The notes below the pieces were generated by a model that saw nothing but the letters and a program-made list of their open reading frames with translations, searched no databases and was not told the origin of the DNA. Of a stretch of 64,000 bases of DNA, positions 36,446 to 49,443 are shown piece by piece. The DNA is taken from assembly GCA_963514095.1 (NCBI GenBank), contig OY741280.1, forward strand, positions 17,889,163 to 17,953,162. Direction: 5' to 3'. Within the stretch, counting starts at the first letter, position 1; the number at the start of each line of letters is the position of its first letter. Source of the stretch: Eutrigla gurnardus. Its lineage: Eukaryota; Chordata; Actinopteri; Perciformes; Triglidae. A program made the position numbers and the translations under genes.

Positions 36446-36698
36446 TTACTGCTGTCTGCACAGCCATCCATCGAGCACGACTACTTATCCGGTGTCTCAC
36501 AGTTGATGTGTTTCGGTAATGAGTTACCCAACAGACCCGACCAGCAGGACAGTGTCCATTCAACCCTCTCTTCTCTGATCCGTGGCAGTAAATCACAGAG
36601 CTGCTGCTCACCAAGTTGCATGGTGGTGTTAAATATTCACTTCCTTGCTGCCGGTCTGGTCTCTGGTGCGTACATTCACCTTTTTGAATGTATGCATG

Positions 36699-36719
36699 AA
36701 CACACACACACACACACAC
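36699..36719. repeat. (AC)10 microsatellite
   Basis: Short perfect AC array, intergenic. Confidence 0.8.
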
Positions 36720-37174
36720 GCTCCTCGATGTGTAAGCATCTCCACCGGAAAATAAAAAATCCCAGTTGTGCTGAAGCACAAGATTCCTGCTTTATTTCAA
36801 GAACCAGACATTTGGAGCGCTGCCAGCGGGGCGTTGGGTCTGAAAAAATAGCAGAACGGAGGTTGTAAATCCATTCCATGCAATGTCAGCATTGATGCTG
36901 TGGGAAATGGAAAAAAAAGGTGGTTAAATTATTAGCAGCACAGTTCTAATCACAAGACAAAGCATCCAAAGTCCCTCCTATTTCCAGAGTATGTTTGCTT
37001 ATTGTTTGACATAAATGAACTCAAATCCCGGTGACATGTTGTAGTCTAGAAAGGCAGGTACACTAAGTTAACTTTGGTTTTTCCGATGCTAAAACCCTGG
37101 ATATAGGTTAATGTGTCACAAATCCTCTCTTAGCACTTATTTATTGTCTTTTGTAGCCTTAACCTAACTTCCTG

Positions 37175-37450
37175 TGAAGTTTAAAAGGACACTATGCAGG
37201 AAACGACGCTAGACGGGTAGCTTGATTTTGGTCTTACGGAAGTGGCTTCATCTCTCGGCACTTTCCTCACATTATTTGCATTTTACACGTTAATCACTAG
37301 ATTGTATGTTTTTACTGTAGTGAAGTAGAAGAAGGCTTATAAGGGAGAATACGTTGGACTTAAAAGTGCTAAATTCATCTCCATTGCCTCCACATGGCTC
37401 TCAACATGGCAACAGCTGAGCTAGCAGCTCCCTGCTAATGATGCTAAAAT
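37175..37450 (+). repeat. Degraded repeat C-like sequence
   Basis: It contains 'cctccacatggctctcaacatggcaacagctgagctagcagctcc' and TTAGCACTT-like modules, related to repeat C but diverged. A CpG-rich stretch follows (37500-37700). Confidence 0.45.
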
Positions 37451-38984
37451 CACTAGCAGTACGAACAATGACGTAGCTAACGTAACCATGTTTACTTTGG
37501 AAGCAACTGGACGATGGCGCCGTCCCGTTGTGACCTCCGTATGACGGCCGTGCAGAGCGGCGGCTGTGAGCTAGCTGCTGGTGCACGCTCACGTGCACTT
37601 AAAGGCGCGTGGCCACCTCGGCTACATAAACTAAGCAGAGAGAAGCTCGGATTGCAACACACACAGAGGGAGGCTGAAGCTGAGTTTGGAGAGTGGGTGA
37701 GAGGCAGCGGCGTGTTGAGACGGTCTGATGATAAAAACACCTGTTTAACTGAGCTGAAGACCAGCTGTGTGTCAGACGAGGAACTCTGAGTGTCTTTTGT
37801 TGTATGTGGTTGTCTCCAAATACTAAACAATCTCATTTAAAAAGCTATATTTTACATTGTGAATTATTGATGATCAGATATTTACACCTTTTATGCTTGA
37901 GTGGTGCATGTTAACTCACAAAGTGTCAGTAGTTCTGGAAGTTTTGACTGTAAACTGTAAACAAATGTAAAATCACAAAACACTGCATTGCAATTTTGCC
38001 CAAGACTCAATGTAAATAAATACTTCTTGGTTGAATACAGGTTAAAAATAATATAATTAAAACAAAAATAAAAAACATGACGACAAGAACATTTTTAATT
38101 TATTAATAAAAATGACAAAATACAGTATATACAAGTAAATAGACAGCAAGATGATTTATTTGTTTGTAATTTTTTATCATAATCATAATTTAACAGCCAG
38201 GAAAAGTTTATTGTGGATGTTTGATTTAATTTACCACAACCATCATATTTCATGTTCCAACATCAGATCACATTTGAGGCATAATTTCCCTACAAATGTC
38301 TGTATTAAGTAAAAAACTCAGTATTGGCTTTCGAATAGCGACTTCGGCTTGAAAAAACCCAGCTGTGACCTAGTTTTACTGCCGGTTCAAGAGCTCATCT
38401 TGGTATTTAATATGGTGGGGATTAATAAATATTAATTGCACTTTTCCGCTGGATCCCTGCTTTAATTATCAGGATGACGTTGCGAGATGAAGTTAGAATC
38501 ATGGATTAAACCCCCCGGAGGTGCGAATGCTGCAGCTACAGCAGAGCAGTGACAGACCTGAACCCGGCGTGGCCCTCGCAGGTAAACTCAGACGTGGGAG
38601 CTGAAACCTGATCGGCCTGCGTGCTCCGATCTCTTCATTGAGGAGTGTCTGGTTTCCAATGTTTCATGCAGGACTGGACTGTGGGAACGAGCCTCAGCCC
38701 CGCTGGAGAGTGAAACCTTAGAGTTAAACACTTAAAGCACAAGAGAGATCAGGTATTCCCCAACCTTGTTAAAAGAAGTCCTCGGGGACGGTGGAGGGAC
38801 ATATGTCACCGTAGGACTCAATGAGGTGTTGAGTCATGAGGCTAAAAGAGAGAAAAAAGGAGTAACACAGTGTTTATGAGTCATTTACACACAGTTATAA
38901 CTATGAAAGGTGGGCAGCATTAATGCCATTATGATCACAGGTGAGATTAGCCCCTCCCCCCCAGGCTTCACCTGCAAAATGTCG

Positions 38985-39330
38985 CTGAAAGAGATGAAGA
39001 ATGACAACAAAGACGGCAAATGACCACATAAAGCCTCAAAGAGACACAAAGAGAGCATTGAGGGAGGCCAAACGGCGACAAAGAGACAACAAGAAAGCAA
39101 AATGAAGACAAAGACACACAAAACGACCACAAAGAGACACAAAACGAATACAAAAAGATGCAAAAGAAATGCAAAGTGATAATCAATGGAAACGATAAAA
39201 AAAAACAATACAGAATGATGCAAAAATGGTCACCAAAAGATGTAAAACCAACACAAAAAGATGAGAAACATGATGCAACAGCAACATAAGATAGAACAAA
39301 TATAAAAAGATGTAAAAAGAATGAAAATAA
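38985..39330. repeat. A-rich degenerate minisatellite ('acaaagagacacaaaacgacc' type)
   Basis: Short A-rich modules (ACAAAGAGACACAAAA, GACCAC, GATGCAAAA) recur irregularly. I recognise this type from many fish genomes. The Phe/Leu/Ser-rich minus-strand ORFs at 38885-39339 are products of it, not genes. Confidence 0.75.
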
Positions 39331-40119
39331 GTGCAACACAATTCTGGCCTCATTCAGTCTTGCTTATTGTCCATGAATTGAACAGCTTGACCTCAAACAG
39401 CCGTCTGCGAGGCAGTGCTGGTATGTAGTTTAAGTTTGAACCCCCCCGTCCCGACCCCTGACCTTTGCACTCGTCACGTATCTCACACTCATCTGCTCTT
39501 CCGGGGCGATCCCCGGGGGATTCGTCCAGACAGACTGACAGCACAACGTGTTCTCCGAGCTGCTGAGGGACGGCGAGCTGACGGGAGTGTTTTTCTTCAG
39601 GGAGCGCCTCCTGTTAAAGAGAAGGAGCAGAATCACACCACCCTGCTCCTTCCGCCGCCTCGGGAGAGTTCACTCCATCTTTGTGAACACGCTCGCAGCC
39701 AGACACTCGACGGCGAACCCTTCTGCTGCGGCGTCACTCAGACGTAAAATCTAGCACGGCCGCGTTGATGATAAATGGAGCGCCCGGTTTGTTTACTCAT
39801 GCGGTTTTTGTTTTTCCAGCTTTTTCACTGAAGCGAGGTTTGAAGCTTTGTTTTTCGTGAGTCACGCTGAGAAGTTCAGCAGGGGGGATTTCACAGTAGC
39901 AAGAGGAACTGATTGACAGAATGATGCTCGTTTAAAGGTTGACTTATCTGCAGCTAGTTTCAAGTTTTCGTCTCGACACTTCGATATCGGCTTTAAAAGG
40001 CAACTGCTTGAGAAATGGCTTTTAATACCAAAAACTCCTGTTAAATTGCATGTTGCAATGCTTTAAGTTGGGGATATTCTTGCTTTTATGGGGATAGTTG
40101 AGATAAAACATTTGCTTTC

Positions 40120-40275
40120 TTTCCATTAGCTAAATGAATCAGGTTGTGATTAGCCTAGCTTAGCATAAAGACGAGAAGCAGCTCTCTCTCTCAAAAGGTA
40201 AAAATTCTGTCTTCTGACTCTCAAGCTCACTAATAAACATGTTATTTCTGTTACTAATTTGTGTTTAAACATTCA
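40120..40275 (+). repeat. Teleost interspersed repeat B, copy 2
   Basis: 'gattagcctagcttagcataaagacgagaagcagct' and 'ctcaagctcactaataaacatgttatttctgtt' match the copy at 22655. Confidence 0.7.
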
Positions 40276-40354
40276 GTAACAGTTGTGGTTTAAGATGGAA
40301 TTATGTCCTATAACTATCTTTACCATAAATCCTCGTTTTTTTGTACCTTGATGC

Positions 40355-40565
40355 AAGATATGCAAGATGCAAAGTGACTTCTAGAAGATGCAAGGACCAC
40401 AAACCGATGCTAAAAGACCTCAAAGAGAGGCAAAATGATCATGACTAATAAAGGACCACAAATAAATCACATATGATTACAAAGAGAACCAAAACAACCA
40501 CAAAGACATTAGAAAATGATCACAACACGCCAAAGGACCACAAAAGACCTCAAATGAATAATGGA
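40355..40565. repeat. Second A-rich degenerate minisatellite of the same type
   Basis: Modules GATGCAA, GACCACAAA and GACCTCAAA recur as in the array at 38985-39330, about 1 kb away. The two may be remnants of one larger array, separated by an insertion or by decay. Confidence 0.65.
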
Positions 40566-41263
40566 AGTAAATGTATCTAAATTAAAGAGCATCTAAATGG
40601 AACATTTTAAAAGGGAAAAAGACAAAAATAGCAACAGAAAATCCCAGAAGCGTTGATGGGATCAATGCATCCGCACATCTTTGTAAGTCAAATTATAGAA
40701 ATAACAGCAATGAATCTGCTTTTCTACTTCTACTGACTATAAAACTGTTGTATTCTCTTCATAAAAAACGGTGTTGGTAGCTTGAAGCAAGCGAGACAGT
40801 AACCTCTACAAACTCTACACTACCTTGATTATACAGCTCCTACACTGTTAACCACAGTCTTATCTTAGTGTTAAAATAGAGAGAATAATTGCAGCAGAAG
40901 TTTCAGCTCATCGGCTCGTCGCCGTCGCCGCTCTCCTTTCCAACAATAACTGTGCAGACAAGCGTTACCTCATCATGCAGCTCAGCGCTCACACACTGCC
41001 ACTTACTCCAGGAGACATTACACGGCTGCAGTTTATCATTTGACATCAGGCTAGCCAACGTGTCACTCGGAGATTTACCAAGTCTAGGTCTTTAAGTCAT
41101 CGGGGATTCGACATGGAGCAGGATGAGCACGCAAACAGCAGCTCTGTGATGGAAATATTCACTGCTGGCAGATGGTCAGGAGATGAAATATTATTATTGA
41201 GAGGCTTTTTAAAAAGAATCTTTGTTGTGGTCCAGCCAATAAAAAGCATTTGAAATACTAGCA

Positions 41264-41340
41264 CAGTGCCGGCCCTGATCTCCCTGGGGCCCGAAACAAA
41301 ATCCTGCTCTGGGGCCCTCCTACCCGAGCCATGTAAACCA
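41264..41340. mobile_element. Possible hAT-like terminal fragment
   Basis: The sequence begins CAGTGCCGGCCCTGA and continues with GGGGCCC-rich sequence, like the ends of several fish hAT elements ('...aaaatcctgctctggggccc'). The matching opposite end and a target-site duplication were not found, so it is truncated or misidentified. Confidence 0.35.
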
Positions 41341-43945
41341 TTTCCACACAGTAACACCATACTTTTCAAATGGAAAATACTTTTTATACTATGACTTGCC
41401 TGAATACTTGCCAGTATGCCTGGCATACAAACGAAAATAAAAGTTAAATACACATAAAAAACATTATTAAACACACATAATGTAAGAATGGAAGAAGAAC
41501 ATGTGAAGCCAACACCTGCATGGATTTTAAGCAGACAAGGAGAATATGTTGATACTGTTAAGCTCCACTGGGAACGCCGACGCAGGACAGGAAGCAGCGG
41601 CGGGCGCAGGAGACCGCCGTCTCCCGCTGACTCCAGCGACTGTCTGTGGTTCCACCTGAAAAAGCAAAAGTTAGCCATCAGCTTTACTGCCGGCCTCTCC
41701 GACAGCAGGCCTGTCTAAACACGGACGGAGGTTCATCTCTGTCATCGGCCGGGCGTTCGCTTCACCCATGCAGTTTCAGAGGTGAGACGTGAGTGACATC
41801 TGTGATAAACAACTGAAACAACGCCTATGAACTAAAGTCATGCGGTTCGTTCTCTATCTCTAACTTCAGCATTAATATCATCCTTACAGATGATTATAGC
41901 TTGTTGCTTCATTGCTTTAAAAGTATTTTAAACTTTAAATTAAAGATAATACATAATAATGTGATACAAATTGAAAGCCATTTAAACTATGCAGGTGAGC
42001 CTCTGTAAGTCTTTATGAATATAACTGTGTTATATCACCATGCATCACTATCTGTTGCTGTTCATACGTTTACGTTACGAATACGTTTTTTGACATTTAA
42101 CCTAAAAGTAAAAATAGCACTACAGCGTGTAGAAATAATATTTTTATGATTGTTTCATGGTTAGATTCTACAGCTCCTTAGAAACCTGCTGGAAGGTGCC
42201 GGATGTTGAATGAATGAAACGAAATCATCCTGCTGTGGCCTGTCTGCTCTCTCTGACTCTGCTTGATCACTCACTCAAACTTATTTATCCCAGTTTTTCA
42301 AAGTAACATAATCAGGTTTTCGTGAAAATATATTTTTTTTTATTTTTTCTAGCTCAGTGGTCTCCTGTGATCATATCACGTGTGTTTACATTTGTCACTT
42401 TCAGATGTATTATATCCTACATAGTGACTTAAATAAAAAAGGAAAAATCCTATAAACTTTGCATCTTGCTACTGTAACGACATACTTTTTTTTAATTGGG
42501 AAACTTTCCTCATTTCTCATCCATGTTGTTTTAAAACTTTAAATCTCTCTAAAATGACTCCGCGACAAGCCCCCATATGCATCTCTGATTTATTTGTGAT
42601 TTTAGTGACTGTGATGCCGACATCTGTTTCGGCTCGACAGCATTCAGTCTGGAGGAAACGTTAACTCTCACACCAATCTGTTAAAAAACACTCTTGTGAC
42701 TCACATGGTTTACTTTGACGACGGCAGGATAGTGACTAGTTAATGAGCTTTCCTCTTTCGGTAAACACTTAATCTCCGAGAGAAAAGCACCAAAATGGAA
42801 TAAAAGAAGAAAAATGAAGAACCAGAGAGAACATGTGGGTGAATAAAAAAATAAATGCTCCATCTTATTTTTTCGGGATGATGCCATTAGCAATGCAAAC
42901 AGAGCTGAATTGTCGCTGTGCAGCCAAGTGGTAATTATTTCCACAATTTGCATTTCAAATTCAATTCCCCCCCATGGAAGACGGTGGGATAATAACATGC
43001 AAATGAGTTCATCAGAGTGAGAGAAGAAAAAAAAAACCTGATGAGGAACAGATAGCTGAAATTTTCCTCTTGGCACTGCAGATAATTTGGAAGACTGATG
43101 AGTTTATTTTACTACGACGGACAGAAACAAAGGAAGAGTTCTCGTGCAAGTTGTTGGATATCTTCAGTTTGGGAATACGCATGTAAATAATTAGTAAATG
43201 CACAATTTGTTTTTATTCTCCAATGAATTTGTCAAAACTACATTCACAAAAGTATGTCTGCTTTGTGAGATAAGGTCAAATGAATAAAAAATTCAACTTC
43301 TGCTTCCATTGTTAATTATAATTATAATCATATGAAATACTGGGGATCTGTGGAAAGAATGTTAGTTACGCATTGTAACTCCAGATTCTATGAGCCTATA
43401 GTCGTAGCCCATGAAGATTTTTCACGCCCTTATGCACTTGTGATATAATGTACTGTATAATAGCCGATAGTGATTTAAACCAAAGCGCTTCTGCCTCATT
43501 CTGATGAGGCGGAAGTGAGAAACGATTCTCGACCAAAAGACTTTCAGGTGTGAATGACAGATTTGACTGTAATTTACTTTTGTCCTCCCTAATAAGGCAG
43601 GAAAACTCATGGGCCTGTTTGCATTGTGCTTGCCGGTAAATAAACATTAAGTTGAATCGACTGCTCCTTTAAAATATTTTCACCAAAACCTCAATATCAT
43701 AACCTTTATGGAAGTAAAATATACTTTGTTTTATTAAACTGCATCCATGGTTACTAAGTGAGAGTGGATATTCCCTCGCTATAAACATTTAAAAATAGAT
43801 TTTGATTAAATTGTGAAAAAAAGTTTAAATGTGCTTTTGGCGGCTCCTTCAAACTACCCATTAATCCCCTTTAAAGTGTCCAGTGCTGGTGGACATGATG
43901 CACATGTCCTTCAAGACCTCTAGTGGCTTTACAATAAACTGAGCT

Positions 43946-43946
<1 letters not shown>

Positions 43947-44030
<84 letters not shown>
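43947..44030. repeat. (AC)42 microsatellite
   Basis: 42 perfect AC units, the longest dinucleotide array in the window. It is probably polymorphic. Confidence 0.95.
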
Positions 44031-44032
<2 letters not shown>

Positions 44033-45180
44033 GCACCGCGGGACAGCTCATTGATGATGTCGGCCGGTGACGGATTAAAAACAGGAACTCGAGCACTAAT
44101 GATTGGCCTTTAATTGGCCAACAAGCAGGGGCACACTCAGGTTAGAGGCTGGATGACGTACGAACACATGACCCACTTCGCTGTAACACAGGTCACCTGC
44201 TCGTCGTAGCCTGAAATAGCTCCGGCAGGCAGACATGGCCGGATAATTAGGCCTGTTTTTAATAAACAGTCATTGAGGATGTCACTGCTGCCTGGCCTGC
44301 TCTACATGGATAAATGTCCTTTTCCATCTTCTGTGAAACTCTGTGGGACTCGCCGATGCTTCCAGGAAGAGTATGTGCCCCCCTCCCCCCCCATACTACT
44401 GATTAAAAACCCCACTGCCTGCCTCTTGTCACATCACAACTGGGCACTGAGTGAACCGGTTTGAGGCTTTGCTGTGTGTTTATCCAATCATATTCCCCTG
44501 CCATGACCACAAAGCTGGGCTTCCTCGCCGTGTCCAGTTTAATTTTTCCATGGGGCCTCACTGGTGAATGTTCTGTGGCTTGGGGTTCAGCAGTGTGATG
44601 GAGTTAAGATGTGTTGCCTGGCTGGTGAGCCATGAGGGTGGATCCTTCTCTGAATGGGAGGGAGGGGGAGGGGGGGATTTATGATGGGAACCCTGTTATT
44701 ATGGGCATCTGGGTACATAGTTACTATACTGGTGCTGTGTTAAACATGTCACTGGTGAAAACCTCCGAGGTTCAAAGCTTATGTGCGCATTTTTTTACTT
44801 TGTTTTCAATAGCTGTGTTTCCATTCAGCTGTCAAGCCAATTTGTTGCAAAAAAAGAAACGTGAATTAGGCGCGTTTCCATCAACTGGTTTGGAGCGAAT
44901 AGACTCAGCTACAGTGTAGTTTGGTCAGAAGTTGGCGCTGTATGCTAGCCATGGCTGTAATAGAAGAAGTACATACTGTTGCATGCAGCCAGTATGCATT
45001 CAATTAGGACAAAGGTCTTCCTCATAACACGGCACCTTGAACTTTGACCCTATGGCACATATATCTGTTGCACAAAGGATTGTCAGGATAGCCAGAGAAG
45101 CGTTGTTATGAGGCTTGCATCCTGCAAAATGTGACCGGACATCCTGGTATTTGTGGCATTCAACATACTATGTATTGGCT

Positions 45181-45390
45181 CCTCTGGTTTCTAAAAGAAG
45201 TCTAATTGGATGGAAGTCTATGAGAAAGTGACCCTACTTCTCACTTGATTTATTATCCCAGTAAACTCTGTAAACATGAGTTTATGGTCTCATTCTCTAG
45301 TTTCAAGACTTCTTCAATCCAGCATGATGTTCATTTAGTACATTATGGTTCATTTTCAGTCAAATAGACCATAAAGCAGGGGATGATTTA
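45181..45390 (+). repeat. Teleost interspersed repeat A, copy 3
   Basis: It shares with 15831-16115 the run from 'ggaagtctatgagaaagtgaccct' through 'gtaaacatgagtttatgg' to 'gtcaaatagaccataaagcagg'. Confidence 0.85.
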
Positions 45391-45856
45391 CTCATCATTG
45401 AAGGCTGAAAAAGCTTAATTGGCAACATGATAGCTGTGGTTGTTTCTCCTTGCTCACCAAAGGCCGAGGCTCCAGAAAAGTCCCCTCAGAAACCTGCACA
45501 ATGGGACCTGACAGGTGCTCTATGCAGGTTTTACTGCTGTCTATGAAATCGTAAGAAGCAACGGATTCATCATCGGCTAATACGATTCCTCTGAACACAC
45601 ATCCAGTTCTCTCCTGGCAGCCGTTCCTCTTGAAGGACCTGTTTTTAAACATCTGGTCCTCTAAATGTGCAGGAAAAAAAGATGACCAGCTTAGCGGCTT
45701 CAAGAAAAGATTTTGGATTGTGTCCCATCAGCTGATGTCTCGCTTTGTGACGACGTGTAATATCCAAATACCTCATTCTTAAGAACCTGACTCACCCCAT
45801 AATGTCCAGCTCTGGTCTGAATGACTCAGACGAGCAGGACGAAGACAAACAAGAAG

Positions 45857-45876
45857 ACACACACACACACACACAT
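45857..45876. repeat. (AC)n microsatellite
   Basis: About nine AC units, intergenic. Confidence 0.8.
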
Positions 45877-48630
45877 GGATGCATGCGAGCTCACTTGAGT
45901 CAGTCACTCGACTCTGCTGCGTTTTATGTGTGGTGACCCCGGGATCAGGCCTGCATGCCTTCCCCTTTAGCTCAGCCCAGATCAAGAAAATACTCGGCAT
46001 TCTGGGGGCAACTCTGCTCAACATATCAGATGGTGAAGCGGGACGTTTCAAGCCGAGGAATGTCTCTATTCTCACACTTACACGCACAAAGGAAAGCTAT
46101 TTTCCAACCCCGTTTCAGGCCCTGGTATGTTGCCTCCTGTCCAAACCCAATCAAAAAGCCTGTGGGTTTCTATTACTCTCTAAGGGAGGCAGTAAAACCC
46201 CAGTATGCTGTGTCCTTTGTGTGTGATCCCATTAAGTTCAGGCTGGAGGTTTCCGTGGGTACTTTTTGCTCTTTGCTGATGAAAGACACCGATGGTCTGG
46301 AAGCGGGAGAGCAGCCACCAGAGACACAGGTAATGCAGATGGAAGAAGCAGCCATCCTTGCCAGGCCTCCCTTTCCTCCTCATTTGAAGCTCCACCGGTG
46401 AACTGTGACCCATCAAGCCGCTCAGCCAAGATGCATAATGACCCCCAAACCTCGGCTCCCGCCACATGCATACAAATAAACGGTGAAGTGAGAAGGGGCC
46501 TATCTGTTGTTCATGCAAACCCTTGTTAGATGTATGAAGCAAAAAGACAAAGACAAGAAAACTTGAATTCAATAAGATCCTTTCCCCTCCAAAGACAGTT
46601 ATGTTGACTGACAGTGAATGTGTGGTTGACTGTTACGCAGCTTAAGACAGCAGATAGCCAATGTTTTCTAAACGCTGGATTAAGTTGGATCATCTGTATC
46701 AGATACGGAAAAGCTGTTAATCCTTTTATCCTCTAAAGTCATTTATGGGACACATCCAACATATTCAACCTTTCTTACAACAAGCTAAATGTTCAACCTG
46801 ATCTCATGGGAAGGCATATATATACAACACCATTTCTACATGTCAATAGTACGCATTTTTGGCTTTTTCACGTAAATAACAGAACTTTGGGTTTGTTTGA
46901 TATGCCTACTTTCCCACCATCCATCATAAGCAATCACTCAGATTTCATACTCCGTTAAATAATCCGATTCTAATTTTATTGGCAATCATAGAATCATACT
47001 GCTGCTTGACTGGCAAAGACGTGCAAAAATCAAGAAAGGCCTTCTTATTGCATACTAAATGAGGGCGGGCTGAAATGTTGTGGTAGGAAACCGCGTTTGC
47101 GAGGGAGCCGTGGCCAAAACATCAAAAAGATCCGACAGAGGCCAAGAAAACAAAACTAAAAACAGATAATGATAGTAAAATATGTTTATGAGCGGTGTAT
47201 GACCAAGTGAGAAACTGGAACTAAACTTACTCCAGATGAATTTGAAAAAATACCAAAGTCATGTTGTAGCTCAGGAAACACATATCTCTGTCACCATGTT
47301 AACACTCAACAACAGCTGTTTATTACTTTCCGTGTGTTATGAAATGCTCAGACTGCTAATCATAGCACGTGGGTGTCATTACAACTAAAAATAGCATTTT
47401 TGCTATTAACTGTTGGGGCTTTTTAAACCTGTGAAACATGGACGTAGTATGTTATTTGATTTAGATTCAATGCAACTTTTAATAATAATGTGAATTTTAG
47501 GAAAGAAAGTAATCTGGCGGTGGATCCATTGTCTATTGTTTGTCCCTGCGTATCCATGCTAACCATGTTTTTTATTGGCGATGCCCTGTAATTACCACTC
47601 TGTGCCCAATGACATCAGCTCTCTGGGCACGAAACCCCAAAGAAGAATATGTTTAACAATGAGCAGTCGCTCATTCAGCGCCACAAAGACGAGTATAACA
47701 AAAGATTGACTGTATTAAACATGTTCCTACTTCGTGACAGCAGGTATTGGGCAACTCTGGGATGAACTGTGTTGAACAGTGAAGCTTGTATAGCAGCCTT
47801 ATATGGGGGTAAAACTGTGGGGGTGTTTGTCCGGTTAGTACAAGCCTCTCAGGGCCTAAAAACACTGGTGAGCTGAGGTTTTTTGGCAACAAACAGCCAA
47901 CTGTAGTGCGATTTTTAAAGTTTATTATCTCTAAATAAGCCCTCAAGTCTCATAAAACCCAGGTAAAAGTGTAACCTGATCTCAGAAGTAGACACCTTAC
48001 TCAGAAACAACAAACACAGTTTTTAGTGGTTCATAAATTGTCCTCTCCATCTCAGGTTTCTTCTTCTCAGCATCAATGACACTTTTGTGTGAATCAACAT
48101 AGTCTTTGTCCTCTTTATTTGATTTTTTTAAAAGCAGCATGAATTAGTCTTTATTCTTGAATCTGCTGTTTTGACACATATTTATCACATCTGTAATAAA
48201 TCTTCACCCACATACAGAACTTACCGCTCGTTTCTGCCGTCTTGGATTGTCTTTAATAATTAATAGCATTGGTTTCCTCCGTCGTGCTCGAACAAATCCT
48301 CGTCTCACCTGGAATGAGACGCTCCCCTTTTGATTAAACTGGCCAGGCATGAGACACAAACATGATCTGTAAAGGAAGCTAAATAATTCAGAGTGGTATT
48401 TCACTGCCAAGGCAGCTGTTTCGATACGATTCCGAAAGTAAATACTCGTCTGTTTCCGAGGAATAGATGTTTGTCCCGAGACGCAGGATTTCTGTAATGA
48501 CCTGTATGAGTACGTACTTGCCACAATTCTAGTAACTCCGGGGCTTAAATTACTCAACACAAACAAAAGCAGTGTCTCATTTCTCGGCTGTAGCTAGCTA
48601 TCATACTAATGCTAACGGTAAAATCGGTTA

Positions 48631-48889
48631 CTAGTAGCAGTAATAGTAGTAGTAGTAGTAGTAGTAGCAGAAGGAGTAGTAGTAGGAGGAGAAGCAGTAA
48701 TAGTAGTAGCAGATTAAGCAGTAGTAATAGTAGTAGCAGTAGTAGTAGCAGCAGTATTCATAAAAGCAGTACTAGTAGTAGTCGTAGCAGTGGTAGTAGT
48801 AGTAGTCGTAGCAGAAGCAGTAGTAGTTGTAGTAGTAGTAGTAGTAATATCAGCAGCAGTAGTAGTATCAGCAGCAGTAGTAGTAGCAA
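48631..48889. repeat. Imperfect (AGT)n trinucleotide array, copy 1
   Basis: The tract consists almost entirely of AGT units with AGC, AGA and AAT variants. All reading frames through it give poly-Ser, poly-Val or, on the other strand, poly-Leu/Thr, which are artefacts of the repeat. Confidence 0.95.
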
Positions 48890-49135
48890 AATTCAGAGTG
48901 GTATTTCACTGCCAAGGCAGGTGTTTCGATATGATTCTGAAAGTAAATACTCGTCTGTTTCCGAGGAATAGATGTTTGTCCCGAGGCGCAAGATTTCTGT
49001 AATGACCTGTATGAGTACATACTTGCCACAATTCTAGTAACTCCGGGGCTTAAATCACTCAACACAAACAAAAGCAGTGTCTCATTTCTCGGCTGTAGCT
49101 AGCTATCATACTAATGCTAACGGTGAAATGGGTTA

Positions 49136-49443
49136 CTAGTGGTAGTAGAAGCAGCAGCAGTAATAGTAGCAGCAGTAGTAGAAGCAGGAGTAGAAGCAGT
49201 AGTAGTAGTAGCAGTAGTAATAGTAGTAGTAGTAGCAGTAGTAGTACTAGTAGAAGAAGAAGCAGTACTAGTAATAGCAGTAGTAATAGTAGTAGTAGCA
49301 GTATTAGTAGTAGCAGTGGCAGTAGTAGTAGTAGCAGAAGCAGTAGTAGTAGTAGCATAAGTAGGCCTAATAGTAGTAGCAGTAGTAGTAGCAGAAGCAG
49401 TAGTAGTAGTAACAGTAGTAATAGTAGTTGTATTAGTAGTAGC
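49136..49443. repeat. Imperfect (AGT)n trinucleotide array, copy 2
   Basis: This is the second array of the tandem duplication, longer than the first, with similar AGC/AGA/AAT variants. It ends at AGCAACAACC. Confidence 0.95.

Larger units (their letters stand above)
37451..43946. other. Intergenic: CpG-rich patch, A-rich minisatellites, no gene recognised
   Basis: 37500-37700 is CpG-rich, with a CACGTG E-box between two GTGCAC motifs, and may belong to a repeat. 37850-38500 and 41800-42600 are strongly AT-rich. 42870-43130 contains two octamer-like sites (ATGCAAAT at about 42997) in complex sequence. The 193-codon minus ORF at 41097-41678 crosses an hAT-like terminus and is not supported as a gene. 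Confidence 0.5.
44031..48384. other. Intergenic: no gene recognised
   Basis: 44040-44290 is complex, moderately GC-rich sequence with an inverted GGCC...GGCC around TTTAATT. 45395-46572 carries overlapping ORFs up to 148 codons on both strands, without motifs. The rest (46600-48380) is AT-rich and featureless to me, apart from repeat A at 45181-45390 and a short AC array. Confidence 0.5.
48385..49443. repeat. 505-bp tandem duplication containing AGT arrays
   Basis: Copy 1 begins at 48385 and copy 2 at 48890, with a constant offset of 505 bases. Each unit has about 246 bases of unique sequence (starting AATTCAGAGTGG and ending ...GGTTACTAGT) followed by an AGT/AGC trinucleotide array. I count about nine substitutions between the unique parts, roughly 96% identity, and no indel in that part. 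The arrays differ in length (about 259 and 308 bases). A reading frame of about 60 codons on the minus strand is open in both copies, but most substitutions change the residue. Confidence 0.95.

Noticed and set aside
38885..39339. Two Phe/Leu/Ser-rich minus-strand ORFs resembling membrane proteins
   Set aside because: They are the complement of an A-rich minisatellite; hydrophobicity comes from T-rich codons.
41097..41678. 193-codon minus-strand ORF, the longest in the window
   Set aside because: It crosses a hAT-like terminus, has no recognisable domain or splice structure, and its composition changes along its length.
45395..46401. Cluster of overlapping ORFs (102-148 codons) on both strands
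   Set aside because: No domain, no codon bias visible, and frames overlap antisense; partly adjacent to repeat A.
48204..49071. A minus-strand frame of about 60 codons open in both tandem copies
   Set aside because: Only about nine substitutions separate the copies and most change the residue, so openness reflects recent duplication, not selection.
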